Assembly (NCBI GenBank): GCA_009746045.1
Contig: RPFO01000253.1
Span: forward strand, 3,880,332 to 3,944,331
Direction of reading: 5' to 3'
Length of the DNA stretch: 64,000 bases
DNA from: Mesostigma viride
Taxonomy: Eukaryota; Streptophyta; Mesostigmatophyceae; Mesostigmatales; Mesostigmataceae
Position numbers and translations under genes: made by a program. This document shows positions 30,045 through 44,200 of the stretch, one piece after another. How positions within the stretch are numbered: the first letter of the stretch is position 1; each line of letters opens with the position of its first letter. Under the pieces are notes generated by a model. It made no database searches. It had not been told where the DNA came from and saw only the letters and a list, made by a program, of their open reading frames with translations.

Positions 30045-31690
30045 TCTAACTCTAAGCTATCTCTAGTCTAGAAAATCCTAACTACACTGCTCAGCAGAAT
30101 GCCCCTTCCGATTGGGGGGAGGGGGCTTCAATGCCCACAGGGGCTGGCGTGTGAGCCTGGACAATCTTCTGCCACCTCTTCTTGTTCTGCATAGCAGTCC
30201 AAAGAAGAGAGAGGGAGTGAATACGGTGTTCAAACTGAGCTGGGACCACTAGGTCGGCCAGCAACATCTGGATGTAGTTCATGGCAGGTTTACCTAGCTT
30301 TCTAGGAATGTCCTTGGGGCCAGGCCATGTCAGGATGTGCCGCCCTGGTTGGCCAAGCCGCCGGGGGCCGGCCAGACCGAGGTCGGTGTCTACCTGACTG
30401 TTGCGAGCAAGATGTCCTACGAATGCTATCCTACGCTGTCTAATCTCGTCCAAAACGTGAGGCATGTACCCTGGTACAAAGACTCTAATGACCTATATAT
30501 GCTTTATAAACCCTACATCCAGGACCTGTCGGAGCCTCCTATAAACCGTGCCGTCGAGCTTGGCCGCTCGTGTGTCAGTCCGCGAGTGTCCATGCCTCGG
30601 CGCCATACGTAAGCACCGTGAGAACAAGGACCTTTAAGAGCATGCGCTTGCGGTGCTTGCCCAGGCACTTCGAGCGCCAGTAGGTGTTGAGCGAACGAAG
30701 CCTGGCCCAGGCCAGGCCGATGCGGATGTCCACATCGTCGGCGGTGTCCGGGGAGCCGAGCATGTTCCCCAACAGTTTGAAGCGATCACGGAACGGGACC
30801 TCCGCCCCGTCGAGCAGTCGCGGCAGCGGCGGGCGACTGGAGGCCCCAATCACCATCATCGCCTCAGTTTTGACACTAATCTCCAACCCCATGTAGCCCT
30901 CGCCTCCAAGCCCATACAGTCCAGCCAGGTCTGAATGTACGTGCTCAGGGCGCGCGATGAGGGTGGTGTCATCCGCATAAATCAGGTCGGACAGGCGGTA
31001 GCCAGTGCCAACTCCGCCGTGCTCGCGCTCGTTAAAAAGGATGTCCAAGCCGGGCTTGAACCCCTTAAGAGCAGTAAAGCGCGCACGTGCCCGGCGCATG
31101 ACGTGATCCACGACAATAATGAACAGATATGGGGACAGGACACAACCTTGCCACACCCCGTGGTGAAGGCGGAATGGTGGGGTGGTGCCTTCCGCAGTCC
31201 GCACTACTGCCTGTGAGCCCTCATACAGTCGACGAATGGCAGCAATAAACGCTGGTGGTACCCAATCCAGAGCTAGGATGGCCCAAAGAAGAGCCTCCCA
31301 GAGGACCGTGTCAAAGGCCTTGATATAGTCGACAAATATGAAGACCAGCGGCAAACCATCAGGGCAAAGACGACGCACCTCCTCCATCAACCGGCGCGCG
31401 ACAATACAGCCATGCCAGTGTTACGACCACGACGGAAACCCATCTGAGACTCACCCAGGTGTGGGTCCAGCGCGGCGCGGAGCCTGTGCAACATCATGCG
31501 CATGAAGACCTTCAGCGCGGCGCTCTGGAGGCAGACACCCCGATAGGTACCGGGGCTCAGCAGCAGAGCCCTTCTTGTACAGCATGACTCGGATGGCCGT
31601 CTGCCACTCAGCAGGCTTAAAGTTCATACTACACATAGCTGCCCAACACCTGTGGGCATAAATCCTCAATCCTGGTCAACTCCTGAGCTA
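30045..31690 (-). mobile_element. Decayed LINE reverse transcriptase
   Basis: The minus-strand frame 31390-30575 has FIFVDYIKAFDTVLWEAL, GVWQGCVLSPYLFIIVVDHV, the catalytic LIYADDTTLIA, and LTVLTYGAEAWTLAD. The N-terminal fingers are in another frame (31669-31451), and the C-terminal IAFVGHLARNSQVDT with NKKRWQKIV is in a third (30465-30091). It is therefore 5'-truncated near 31690 and frameshifted at least twice. It lies tail to tail with the LINE ending at 30031, and its 3' end runs into the ATTGTCTCCTTGAT motif (30045-30032). Confidence 0.85.
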
Positions 31691-32260
31691 AGTGCCTGAT
31701 CGATGGATGGTATGAACGGAGTGCACACAGCCAACACAAATGTAGGATCAACAGCTATCTACCGCTACACACATCGAGCACTTTTTAAGAACTCGGAATC
31801 GCATTATTGAACACATGATTGTGTAGGCATGGATTTCTGGCCTGCGCTGGTTGTCTCCTTGATATGAATTCTGTGGGCAAATTCTGCAGCATCACGCATG
31901 AGTGGGCAGTGTGAACCTGCAGGTCCTTTCAAATCTGGTCAGGATCCAGCCTGTGGCTGGCCCACAATTATTGTGAAACAGCATGGATAAGCCGATGGGC
32001 TTTCCCTGAACCATATCGAGAGAAAAATATGTATGAATGGGGCTGATTCACAAGGGGTCACTTGACAAGCATTCTAGCGCAGTGTCCCTCGCCCAGGACA
32101 TAACTGGACATCCAAAAATTGGCAATTTGAACCGCATTGGACGCAAGCTGACCCCGCTCATGTAAAAAAGCCAATGTCTGAGATAAATATGAGAAAAATA
32201 CGTGTGCGTGAACGCGGATGCTCCGTGATGCTGTGTCAAGCCGCGGCTAAAACCCTGCCA
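31691..32260. other. Intergenic, one dispersed repeat
   Basis: Downstream of the PPOX stop. Holds an inverted copy (about 31827-31865) of the 44-bp unit found in tandem at 16910. No gene seen. Confidence 0.5.
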
Positions 32261-35200
32261 TTAGCCCATGGCCGGGGCAAAGTTGCTGAAGGGGCTTGCT
32301 GGGAAGCTGTGTTGGAAACTGTGCGCGATCCGCTCAGCCGCTTGGTAGCCAGACTCAATCACCTTGCCGACTGCGAGGCCCCCGTAGTGGTTGCCTGCAC
32401 AGTCAGCGATCAGGTTTGCAGGGAGAAAAGAGGGAGTCCGCGAAAAGGTCAGTAAAGGTGTGTAAAGTGCGTTCTACAGTGATAACATGGACAGATGCTG
32501 CCGGTCGTTATGCCAAGTAACATCCCACCACAGTGGACTGGCCCTCGACTCTTTACTTGGGGCACACAGCGCCCCCACAGCATCTACTTACCCTAACTCG
32601 CAACCATGCTGCCGACTGTGTCGACAACCGCACGCATGCTCAACCCTAAGTTGCAAACTGCCTGCGGCAAGGTGGGTGCTGAGAAAAGCATAGTAGTATG
32701 GAGCGTACCTAGGGAGGCTGGGCGATGCACAAGACACACAGCCAGGCACAGCATAAGTCACACCCGAATTCACACCCGAAGTCACTCTCTAAGTCACACC
32801 CTAAGTCACACCCAAAGTCATACCCTAAGTCACACCCTGAGTCACACCCTAAGTCATATCCACAACGTAACCGCCAGGAACAGCCCCGGCCGTGTCCTGT
32901 CCAGATTGCTTACTAGTGCACACGGTACCCTACCAGCCCCCACTTACCAGCCAGGAACAGCCCTGGCAGCTCCCGCTCTAGCGTCTTCATCGAGTTGAGG
33001 ACTTTGTCGTAGCCCTTGCCGTAAACGGGGAACGCGCGCCGCCAGAATATGTGCCTGCAGTTTGCAACGACAAATAACAATGTGTGGTTGCATCATATGG
33101 TCTATGTACTCAATATGAGCCGCCAGAATATGTGCCTGCGGTGTGCAACGACGAACAACGATGTGTGGTCGCGTCATATGGTCTATGTACTCGATATGCG
33201 CTGCCAGAATATGTGACTGCCGTGTGCAACGATGAATAACGATGTGTGGCCGCATCATATGGTCTATGTACTCCATATCCGCCGCCAGAATATGTGCCTG
33301 CGGTGTGCAACGATGTGCTGTCGTATGACATGGTTGATCAATTCAACATGCGCGACCATACTATGTGCCTGCAAGTATTGTTATTGCCCAGGGCAGGGGT
33401 GTTACAAGGATACAATTTAGTTTTTCTGTTGTGAATGTGCTGCCTCTTGCTTTAACTAGGGCCATTGCGGATTTGCGATTCCGCTGTTCCTGGGCCGACT
33501 TTATTGCTACACAGGCTTCCTAGATTATGAGGTTGGGGCTGGCGAGTTGCCGCCCTTTCGATAGGGTAGTTCGCGCGTAGCCTCTACTTTTGGCTGTCTG
33601 CCATTCCCTTGGGTTTGACTTCCAAGTTTCTGTTGCTTGAATATTTTCCCTGCATTGTTTAAATGATTTACGAAAGTCTCCCTTCTTGTTTAATATACAT
33701 GAGTATGGCTTGAAAGAGATTATTTATGCCAGTTGGATGGAGCGCACAACAAAAAAGCATTGAGCTACTGACACGATGTCAATTAAATCGGCGGTAAAGT
33801 GAGCCCCACGGCATGCCCAGAAGCATTCATGGAGGTCATAGGGAAAGAAAGAGGGGGGGTGGAGGCCAGAGACTGTGCCGAAGAAGTGCAAGTGATCTAT
33901 TCAATTGAACTCAGATGGCTAATGAGTGCTATAATTAGTGGCAGACTCAAGCATGCGGGTTGAAGGCACCACATCCGTTACAACCAAGACAATCTCCCCC
34001 TCTTGAAGGAATCACACCCGTCACAATCGAATGTCCCCCCCTTCAACCTAAAATAGGTAATTGGACACAATTTCGGGGCTCCGTAATTGTTCAACCCACT
34101 GCTGCCTGAGAGTGACTATCTCTTGCGGCTAGTATCCTCGCCCTCACAGACAGGGGGAGAACTGGAGAGGCACCGGCGTGAAATTGCCCTGTGGAATGGA
34201 TGCACACTGGAAGCGCGCACCTGCACATGACCGGCTGGCCGTCAACCTGCAGCAGCTTGCGCAGGTCCTGCAGCACCAGCTCCTCGAGCTCCTCCCTGCG
34301 GGGGGGGGGATGCAGGAAGAGCAGGGAGAGATCAGGGAGAAGGGAGGGGGAGGGGGAGAGGGAGAGCAGGGGAAGAGTAGGGGGGGGGGTAAGGATAGAA
34401 TAGGGGGAGAGTAGCGAGAGGGAGGGGAGAGGGTAGGGAGAAGAGGGCGCGCATGGGAGTCAGCGAAACCAAGGCAAGCGGGCAGGCAAAAGAGGAATGG
34501 GTGGCCAGTGAGGCAGATGCTAGAAGTGAGGCAAAGGGCGAACAGGTTCAGGAATGCCATAGCCTCATTAAAAAAGGGCGTCAAAACAAACTGTCACAGG
34601 CGACATGAATGCAAGTGCAATAAATGCAGTTGCCTGCGCAGACTTCAGCGAGCACAGAAGCAATGGTATATGCAATAATGTTGTGCCACCGGTGCCACCT
34701 GAACTTCCTACTGTTCCTCTGGAAGCTCCCCACAGTCACCAGAAGCCCCTACAGTTCACCACGACGTGGGGCAGCTGATTATTCAATTGAAGCCGTGTGC
34801 GGCTTGGCACGCATTGGCATAGATTCTGGCAGGGAGCGGGGAAGGGGGAGCGGGTCGATCACCAACCACGTCTATGAGTGTATATATTTGAAGTCCATGT
34901 TGCTGCCAGCTCGTAAAATAGTTCTCTATACGTGTCATCGTATCCTGATATCATATCCCTGATCCGGTGATTCTACCTCGAGTCACCCGCAACTACTCCA
35001 CGAGACACCGACTAAACCACTGCCCCGTCTGCTCACCATCACACCCCCAGTGCAAGCTTGGCGGCTTGCCCACCCACCTCTAGGGTTGGCACGGGGCTAC
35101 CTATACCCACATTTGGCCATTACAGTACTGGTATGGCTACTACGTGGTCCCTGTCAGTACGGGTACCGGTACTCCTGCTATACCTGTACAGCACCCGAGG

Positions 35201-38200
35201 TGACAGGTGGTAGCTGCACCAAGTGCCAGCCCTAGCGAGCACCCACCTGGGCTTGTACGCAAGCGCCGCGTTGCGCGTGCCGCCGATGAAGGTGGTGAGG
35301 AGGGTCAGCCCCAGAGGCGCACGGTTGGGGAACATGGCCGACGAGAAGAGCGTGCCTGCGGGTGATCACAAATGATGGCCATAACAGATAAGGACTAACG
35401 ACTCAGGGATGGCATAGTTGGGACTGCAGCAGCAACGTGGCCGACGAGAAGAGCGTGCCTGCGGGTGATCACAAATGATGGCCATAACAGATAAGGACTA
35501 ACGAGTCAGGGATGGCATAGTTGGGGTTGCAGCAGCAACGTGGCCGACGAGAAGAGCGTGCCTGCGGGTGATCACAAATGATGGCCATAACAGATAAGGA
35601 CTAACGAGTCAGGGATGGCATAGTTGGGATTGCAGCAGCAACGTGGCCGACGAGAAGAGCGTGCCTGCGGGTGATCACAAATGATGGCCATAACAGATAA
35701 GGACTAACGAGTCAGGGATGGCATAGTTGGGATTGCAGCAGCAACGTGGCCGACGAGAAGAGCGTGCCTGCGGGTGATCACAAATGATGGCCATAACAGA
35801 TAAGGACTAACGAGTCAGGGATGGCATAGTTGGGATTGCAGCAGCAACGTGGCCGACGAGAAGAGCGTGCCTGCGGGTGATCACAAATGATGGCCATAAC
35901 AGATAAGGACTAACGAGTCAGGGATGGCATAGTTGGGATTGCAGCAGCAACGTGGCCGACGAGAAGAGCGTGCCTGCGGGTGATCACAAATGATGGCCAT
36001 AACAGATAAGGACTAACGAGTCAGGGATGGCATAGTTGGGGTTGCAGCAGCAACGTGGACGACGTGAAGAGCATGCCTGCGAGTGATATGAAGTGATTGA
36101 CATAACAAGGACTAAGGATACCTGTAAGATGGGATCGCAGCCACCGGCCGGTCAGCACGGCATTAAGAGACTTGGGGGGGAGGGGGGGGGGGGCAAGTTG
36201 CAGCCAATAAAGCAACTGTACGTTGCCTCCCACATGCATGGCCACGTTGGCTTTGGCCAGCCGATGCAGTGTCGGACACGGTCAACCAAACACTAGCTAG
36301 CATAGTTGCAGCCATCATGTGCAGTGACCTCTCTCGTGTTCTCCGTCTTGGGCACCAGCCCACGCGGGGCGAGCATGCATAGAGTGTAATAAACCGTATA
36401 ATTAACCATTCAGCTGCCTAGCACAAGCGGGGCGAGAATGCATAGATTGTAACAAGCCACATAATGAACAGTTTCGCTGCCCAGCACACGCGGGGCTATC
36501 ACACCCACCCAGGATATTCATGTTCTCCTTCTTGGGGACCAGCACGCCGAAGCCGTCCACCGGCTGGTGCACGTCTTCGTTGCGGAACGCCATCACCAGT
36601 ACAGATATCGGCGCGTAGGCCACCTGCACGCGGGCGTTGGTGAGGGGTGAGCCGTCACGGGGAGGGCGTAAGGGATTCCGCAGAGGGGCAGCACAGGCAA
36701 AAACTAGTGCAATACTAGTAACCAGATTCTTTCACACGCATCATAAGCATATGTCAGACTATACCAGACAGGATACGCCAGACATCCGCATATGCCAGCA
36801 TATGAGCCAAACTTTGCTGCGGAGGTGATACAGTATCCCTTTCTCGAGGCACCATAGAGCGAACAAGTGGCACACCACTGCTGGGATGGCCGCAAATAAA
36901 GGCAGCATGCTGTCAGAGATGTAAATGTTGCTCCAGTCCAGAGATACCGCATGCTACCGTCCTAACCGTTAAAGGGCATAATAAACATTCATATGATGTT
37001 TAGAATGCCCGCTCATATTACATGTAACGGAAGCTCCGGTCTTTACAAGCAGCATGCCTGACAAGGGGGGGGGGGGGGGGGGGGCACACCAATCGACCCA
37101 CCAGCCAGCATCCAACCACCAGCCAACTCTCGCACACCCGCCAACTCTTGGGAAACTAGATGCAGGTGCCAGCATCGCTGCCTCACCTCAGGCAGCGCAT
37201 CCAGTGGCACCACCCGCCCTTGCTTGGAGATGCGGATCTGCCGCAGGTTATGGAGCGGGGCCTGCGACCAAGGCGCCCAAAGAGACGTCATACAAGGGTT
37301 GCGATTGCACAGAGGCAGGTGAGTCGGCAATGACGGCACCAAAAGAGATGCCTCTCGCTCTATGTGTGTGTGTCTCTGTGTGTGGTGATCTCTCTCTACA
37401 TTGTGTCTCTGTGCGTGTTTTTTGGGGGGTGGGAAGGGGAGGGAACTTGGGCTATGAATAGCTCCCAACTAGGGCTTTCCGATTCAGGGTGGGAAGGATA
37501 TACTAGGGACAACGCTACCACCCCCATCGCTCGACCACTCATTAGGGCATTTCACCAGCATGAGCCCCACCCTGGAGTCAAGCAGCGGCCCAGACATCGC
37601 CAAGAAAGTTGGAACATATCCGATCTTTTCCGGAACGCAGTCCACATGTTAATAGGGTGCATCGTCGTTGCAAGCCTCGAAAAGTAAACGAAATGTTGCT
37701 AACAGCCGGGACGCAAGGAAAACGCAACAACTCAGCGTAGCTCCAGCGGGTACTGAACTAGGACCTCTGGCATAGATTTCGTGGCTACCGGGGTCTCCTG
37801 ATCCGAGGGCATCCCAAACTGTTACCCAACTGCGAAAAAACTCTTTACCGGAGAGTGGTGAAGAGGGCTCGTGCGGGTGACCTTATCCACGGCAGCTCAC
37901 ATTACCACCAGCAGGAGTCTGACTTCCTTACTGTCACGAGCATTATGCCACACTGCACTATATGCGCCCATTACTCTAACAACCCAAGCACACGTGGCAA
38001 GCCCACATCATCGTCACGACCGCCAGCGCCATCAGGGATGGCCCCCCTCACCGTCATGAGCACCAAGCCGAACTGAGGTTAGATACCTCAACTTCATCAT
38101 AATCATCACAAGTCTCATAATTGCCGCCAGCACCATCAAGGATCGCCTCACCGTCATGAGCACCGAGTCGAACTGCGCCGTCTTTGTCTTCTTCGCGTTC

Positions 38201-41200
38201 TGCCCTATCTGGTACGTGACACGCCACCGCCCGCTCTCCCCCCTCTCCCCACCCTCCCCCGCCCCCCCCGCATCCAGCGTCGCGTCGTAGTCCATCGCCA
38301 GCACGGAGCAGCCAGGGAGCAGGTAGTCGGTCCCGATCTCACGCGCCATTGCATTGGGAAGCATCTGGTGGGGAACGTGGTGGCCGCGTGGGTGGGCGGC
38401 AGTGGTGGGCAGGTGGGTGCGCGGCGGTGGTGGGCGGGTGGATGGGCGGCGGTGGTGGGCAGGGTGAGGCCGTGGGGTGTGGGTAGGTGGGGGAAAGGGA
38501 GTGATCCCAAGAAGGGAGAGGGCAAGGGTGGCAGAATAATCGCAAGAAGGGAGAGGGAAAGGGTAGCTATTGTGGGAACAGGGGCCGGGGGATGTCCGTG
38601 GTCGAGTTGAGTCGGGCAGAGGGAAGGGGGAGGGGAGGAGGACCATGTTGAGAGGACACGGAGGGTGTGGGGGAAGACAAGATTATCTGAGAATAGATGG
38701 GATGGCTTCTCGATCACTGTAGTATGGTGGAACTTGCATCGATGGATCAAAGTCCTAATTAAAATTCTTGCTGGCCGTACCAAGCGGCAATCGCTTTGCT
38801 GCCTCCACAGAGGGAACCCCAAGTATGACATAAGCAAAGGATCCAGTGCAGGCAAGCAGTGGCCGTATCAAGGAGACAACAAGCAGTGGCCGCATGTTTG
38901 CTTGTATCTCCCCACCCCCCTAGACCTCGGCGGAGGACGGTCACCCTGATCGTGAGTCATAGAAGACTCTGGTGCTCCTTTGGAATTGTGTTGATGGCCA
39001 CGCTGATGGCAGAGATTTTTCCTCGTACTGCGCTAGGGCGGCCGGAAACCTCAGTTACTTGCGGAGTCCTTTCTAACCTGCATGCTGAAGGCCTTGTTCA
39101 ATAGTCGGCTCCAAAGGACCCACCTGCGCGCTACACACTTAACCCACCTGCGCGCTAATCGCCTTACCCACCTGCATGCTGGAAACTTCAACCACAATCA
39201 CCTACAAAGAGTTCACCCACCCCTCTACCCACCTGCATGCCGTCCGCAAATGAGAACAAGCCCTTGCGCGGCAACCTCCTCGGCCGTACTGCCACCTGGT
39301 CATCCAGGTCCACCAGCGGCGTGTTGGGGTGCAGCTGCGGGAGCGGACGGCAGAGTTGCATGTTATGGCGAGTCCATGACATGAAACATAATAACAATCG
39401 TGCAAGAAGCAGAATATTTTATAGAAATGGTCAGTACTGTTGCTGCCTGTACTGCACGTAGGAGTGATGTGCAAGAGAACGATCAGGCCCGCAAAGTTCA
39501 AGTCAGCTCGATACGACAGCACAACATGCGGGCCGCAGTGTTGCTCCAGCATCAAGAGGGAAAGCAGCTGAAATATTGATCAGGATAATTTGTCCTTGGG
39601 TGGTATTTTCTGTTCGATTTTTTGTAGTTCAAACTGACGCAAAGCTTATGCAGCAGCTAACAGTATGGCACCATTCATTACAGCATTGAACAACAGCCCA
39701 TCATGTCCCCTTTTGATTCGTCATGCTTGCGCATGAAGAACAAATCCAAGGCAATATAGTCATGGCATCCAAAGTAAAGAAAAAGCCAACTACAACACCT
39801 GGACCCGATAAACTGATGATGCTTGAGCTTTTGGTAGTTCTGGAGGCGAATACACCACTATAGTAGCGGGGCCAGAACCGCAGGATGGCTTGGCTGCGTG
39901 ACTGGCTGACAACACTAATCAGCAAATCCCACCACCACGGATAGTAATTTGTGCGGTCGCATCTGCAAAATTTTACTTTATTTTTATTTTGCTCCTGATA
40001 CCTTGTGCACCACATCCCAGCTGGCCGAGGCACGACGTTGCTGTCCACTGACATTACAGTACCTTTGCTTGCAGCGCGGCCCCTAGTTTTTGGAAGGGCA
40101 TGGACAGGCCCTTGACCAGGCCACCCACGACGAGGGAGCCATAGCTGTGCGGAGGGGCGGATGGCAGGGAAAAAAAAAGAAGAGGCAAACACAACCATGC
40201 GTGAGAAGTTGACAGGAGAAACTGTTGACAGACGGCAGAAAAAAAACAAAAAGAGGCAAACACAACTATGCTGAGAAGCTGGCAGGGAAAACAGTGGACA
40301 GATGACACCTGGCATCCGCCCGAAGGATTGGCAGGAATGACCTATCACTGTTAGATGCACAAACTTCCGAGGTAGAGTGACCCATTGTCATCATCATCCA
40401 CTGGCATCATCGTGACATGGCATGTGGGCCCCACCACCACATATGTGTCTGCTAATCGCTCCTTACAGGACTGACGGCGTCCCCTGGCATGTCCATTATG
40501 GGATGGAAATGATTACTGCCTGGGTGGAACAGTATACGCCTCACAGACAACAAAGGGCGTGGCCCGCGGTCAGGAAAGAAGAAAACCGAGACAGCTGACA
40601 AACTACTCGAACGTTCCATGCAAGCAAACACTGCAGGATGACGCCTGACGCAGGATGATGCAAAGTCAAGGAACATGGAGCCCCAGCCGCCTCTGGTATC
40701 TGCGTGCCTGGGAAGCTAGCTGGCTCGCCGGCAGCAGGCCGCAAGACAGGCAGGGAGCGCATTAAGTTTCTATGATACACCACAATGAATATGTAGTAGT
40801 ATATTACATACTACTATATATTTGTATAATACATTAAAACTTCTATGATACAACGCAACATAGTTTAAATACATACTAATAGAAGTATATATTTATATAG
40901 ATGATACATACATCTATTTGAAGTTCTTTAATACCCTATTGTAGTTGGTTCCCCACCGTCCCCTCACCTTTGTTCGAGCGCCCAGAGTTGGTGGAACACG
41001 TGCCGCACCTGCCACGCAGACAAGGTACAAGGGGCAAGGGCAGGTATGGCCCAGACACACGTCCACGGTGTAAGGCAGCAGATTTGAGTGCACTATTTGG
41101 GATATAACAAGATAAGTTCTCTGATTATGTTCATGATACAGCCGGCACGATTGCATGTTGCCGTTTCTCACATCTGTCACTTATCCTTCTCAGCGGATAG

Positions 41201-44200
41201 ATATACACAGAACAAGGATGTAGCATGCGCATGACACATTCTGCCAGACAGACAGATTCTGTCATTAGGAAATTGTGTCGTCTCGTACCCATACCGTGTT
41301 GCGAACTACGGACACGTGCAAGCAACCACACTTGGAAGTGAGGGAACACGTGGACATGCTCGAAGCAGCGAGCGGGCTCACTAGAGCCGTAAATATACAG
41401 GAGACAACAGCACTGCACATGATATTTCGTGCCGTAAAGATGCACCATTGTTTGCACAACTCTTCGAGGCAGCTCGTGCACTCATGCATGTGAGCAATAG
41501 GTGTTACACCCATCCACTCCCAAGAATCAACAGTGAACACCTGTTGTGCCAGCAAATCGGCAATAGTATCCATGAGACGACCAGCACACGCTCTACGTCA
41601 CGATAGTATAGTGACCATGGTATCCATGAGATGACCAGCACAGGCTCGTGTAGTATCTCTGCACGGCGTGCCACGAGCGCCATGACGGGAGCCTTCGCAG
41701 GAACTGTGTACAAAGCTCAGCGTCATTTAATACCTACATTGATTACACAGGAGCCGTGCAGTGCCGAAAACTAGTGGCCATTTCAATCAGGGGGTGATAC
41801 TGGTTTGCGGACGTGCAACACGTTGCCTAGTTCATCTTCGTCCTGCGGGGTGAAACTGTGCCGTTCATAGGCTGTGCTGCATGCGGATGAAGGGGTAATG
41901 CCCACGTGCACAACTGCGATGACATACCGACACAACCTCAGGCCCTGCCCCACAGGTGCCTGCCAGGAATGGGTCTAGTAGATAGTCCACCATCTGCAGG
42001 GGTGGCAAACAGCAATAGAAACCAAGTAAAATAGATTTTCAGGTGGTCAGACCCAGCAATGAGGACAGGGACGTTTCAATCCTCGAGGGATTAATATCTC
42101 AGGGAACCAAAAGCTACTATGGGTGTTATTAATATCTCAGCGAACCCCGAATTACTATGGGTGAATGGATGGGAAAGATCGCCTCACATCCCAAGGAACA
42201 TTGAAGTGTTGACCGTTGGGAGGGTCATGTAGCGCCGGGGGCAACACCCCATCACTAGAATGCCGGGTGTCTTTCCCGTGGAAATGAAATTCTTTTTTGC
42301 TAAAATACGCTGGATAGAGGTTAACTCCAGCCATGCCACTGTTGTTACAAAGGTACAGCGCTCAACTACTGGTGCAACGTAGCCCAGGAGAACACTACAA
42401 AAATTATAGTGCAAGGAGGGCTGCCGATGCCTTGTCTGCTTCTGCTAGTTGGAGCGCCGAGCCACTCCATGCGCATAATCTTAAAAGCCCACTATTGAAG
42501 CCATGTGAGGTCAAAGGTCATGGGGACGAGGACTGGAGAGGTATGAGTGGGAAGTTGTTGGAAGGAAGTGGCATGCATAGGGGAGGGTACGGGTTCAGGT
42601 GCACCTGTGTCTCGGAAAGTTTAGGCAAAAAGGCAAATGGAAACCTAGGAAAAGCAAGGGAAAGAATGTAAGCACATGAGTTGCAATAAGTAATGAAATA
42701 GTTTAGTACCATACTGGATTCGAAAACAGGACCTCTTGCATGATTTCGCGGCTATAGGGGTCTCCTGATCTGAAGGCATCCCAAGCGATAGCCCAACTGC
42801 GAAAAAGCTCTTTACCGGAGAGCGGTGCAAGTATGTCCGAAATTCTCCAATATGAACCAGTGGATCGAATCTAACTGCTAGCCGCACGGGGGCGAATGTG
42901 AGTAGGAGTACTACTCACTGGGTCACGCCGGCGGAAGCCGCTCGGCACAAAGGTTCCGGACCATTATTTATCAAAGCTGATGTCAGCAGAAACATAAAAA
43001 AAAAATCACGTAAAGCCACCGTCATGGCAGCGACGCGGGCCACATAATGGAAAGTTTTGCCCATACCTCTTTCCCGAAATGCCGTCCGAAAAAGTCTCCC
43101 GCACTGCTCAGGGGACAGCAACAGCAGCACAACAGCACATAAGGGAGTTAGTACTTGCGCATGTACAGATGTACTCTTCATACTTACGTCAGACTGTGCA
43201 GCAGGCATGCTGGAACGCCTGCACGTGACTGCAGCAGGCATCTAAAGACACGAATGGGGCATCAATACTAGGCTCTCATCGTTCCACGCTTTCCAACTTG
43301 GGCATGCGGAGGGCAGCAGATGCTGGACACACATTTTCTGTAAAAGATAAATCCTGATAGCAAAAGAAGTAGATAACCTTGTTAGGCCAACTATGAGATC
43401 TGGGACCCCCTCAGAACAAATGGAGAGCATTCTGAGATGCAAATAGTTCACTACAAGAGCGTACGCTTCGTATCACAAACTAAAGCTACGTTATGCTGGC
43501 CTCTGGCGAGTGCATGCCTGCACGTGAAGCCGCAGCTGCTGCTTATGCCGACAGCCAATGACTGCCAATGACAGTGTCTTTGAATGACAATATCCACAAA
43601 ACGCCTCTGTGCCAACGTGAAAAAAACCAAGGCTGCATGACTAACCTCCCGTCGTACTTGAGGCTGCAATCCTCGAATAACACGTGTATTAGCATAATAC
43701 ACCAATTGAATGACCGACTTCTCGTCCTGCTAGAGGCTGCAATCCTCTATTAAGATGTATATTAGCATAACACACCAACTGCATGACTGACCTCTCGTCC
43801 TGCTTCACTTGTGGCTGCGCCCCCGCCCGCACCGCCCCCCCCTTGTCATCTCTCCGTTGCCAGAAGAAGGGCTCACCCAGCACTTGCTTCTGTTGCCGCC
43901 ATGGAAACAGGGTGGGCGAGCGCAGCCATGAAGTTAGTGTTGCACACACCCAAAACCCTCACCCAGCAGCTACTTCCGTTTGTCACCAAACAAGGGATTG
44001 TTGTCACCAATGCGATTAGGCACGGAAGCAACGGCACGGGTAAAGCGTGCCACCAATCCCAAACCCTCACCCAGCACTTGCTTCGGCATGTCGCCGATAC
44101 ATGATGGGAGCACCCCAGTACGGAGACTGCGTGGAGCAAGCAGGCAGATGCGAAGGTTCATGAAGCACGCAAACAATACACTCACCCAGCATCTGCTTCT

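Noticed and set aside
32606-32998. Ser/His-rich protein of 130 codons
   Set aside because: Mostly the (GTCACACCCTAA)n repeat in the last PPOX intron.
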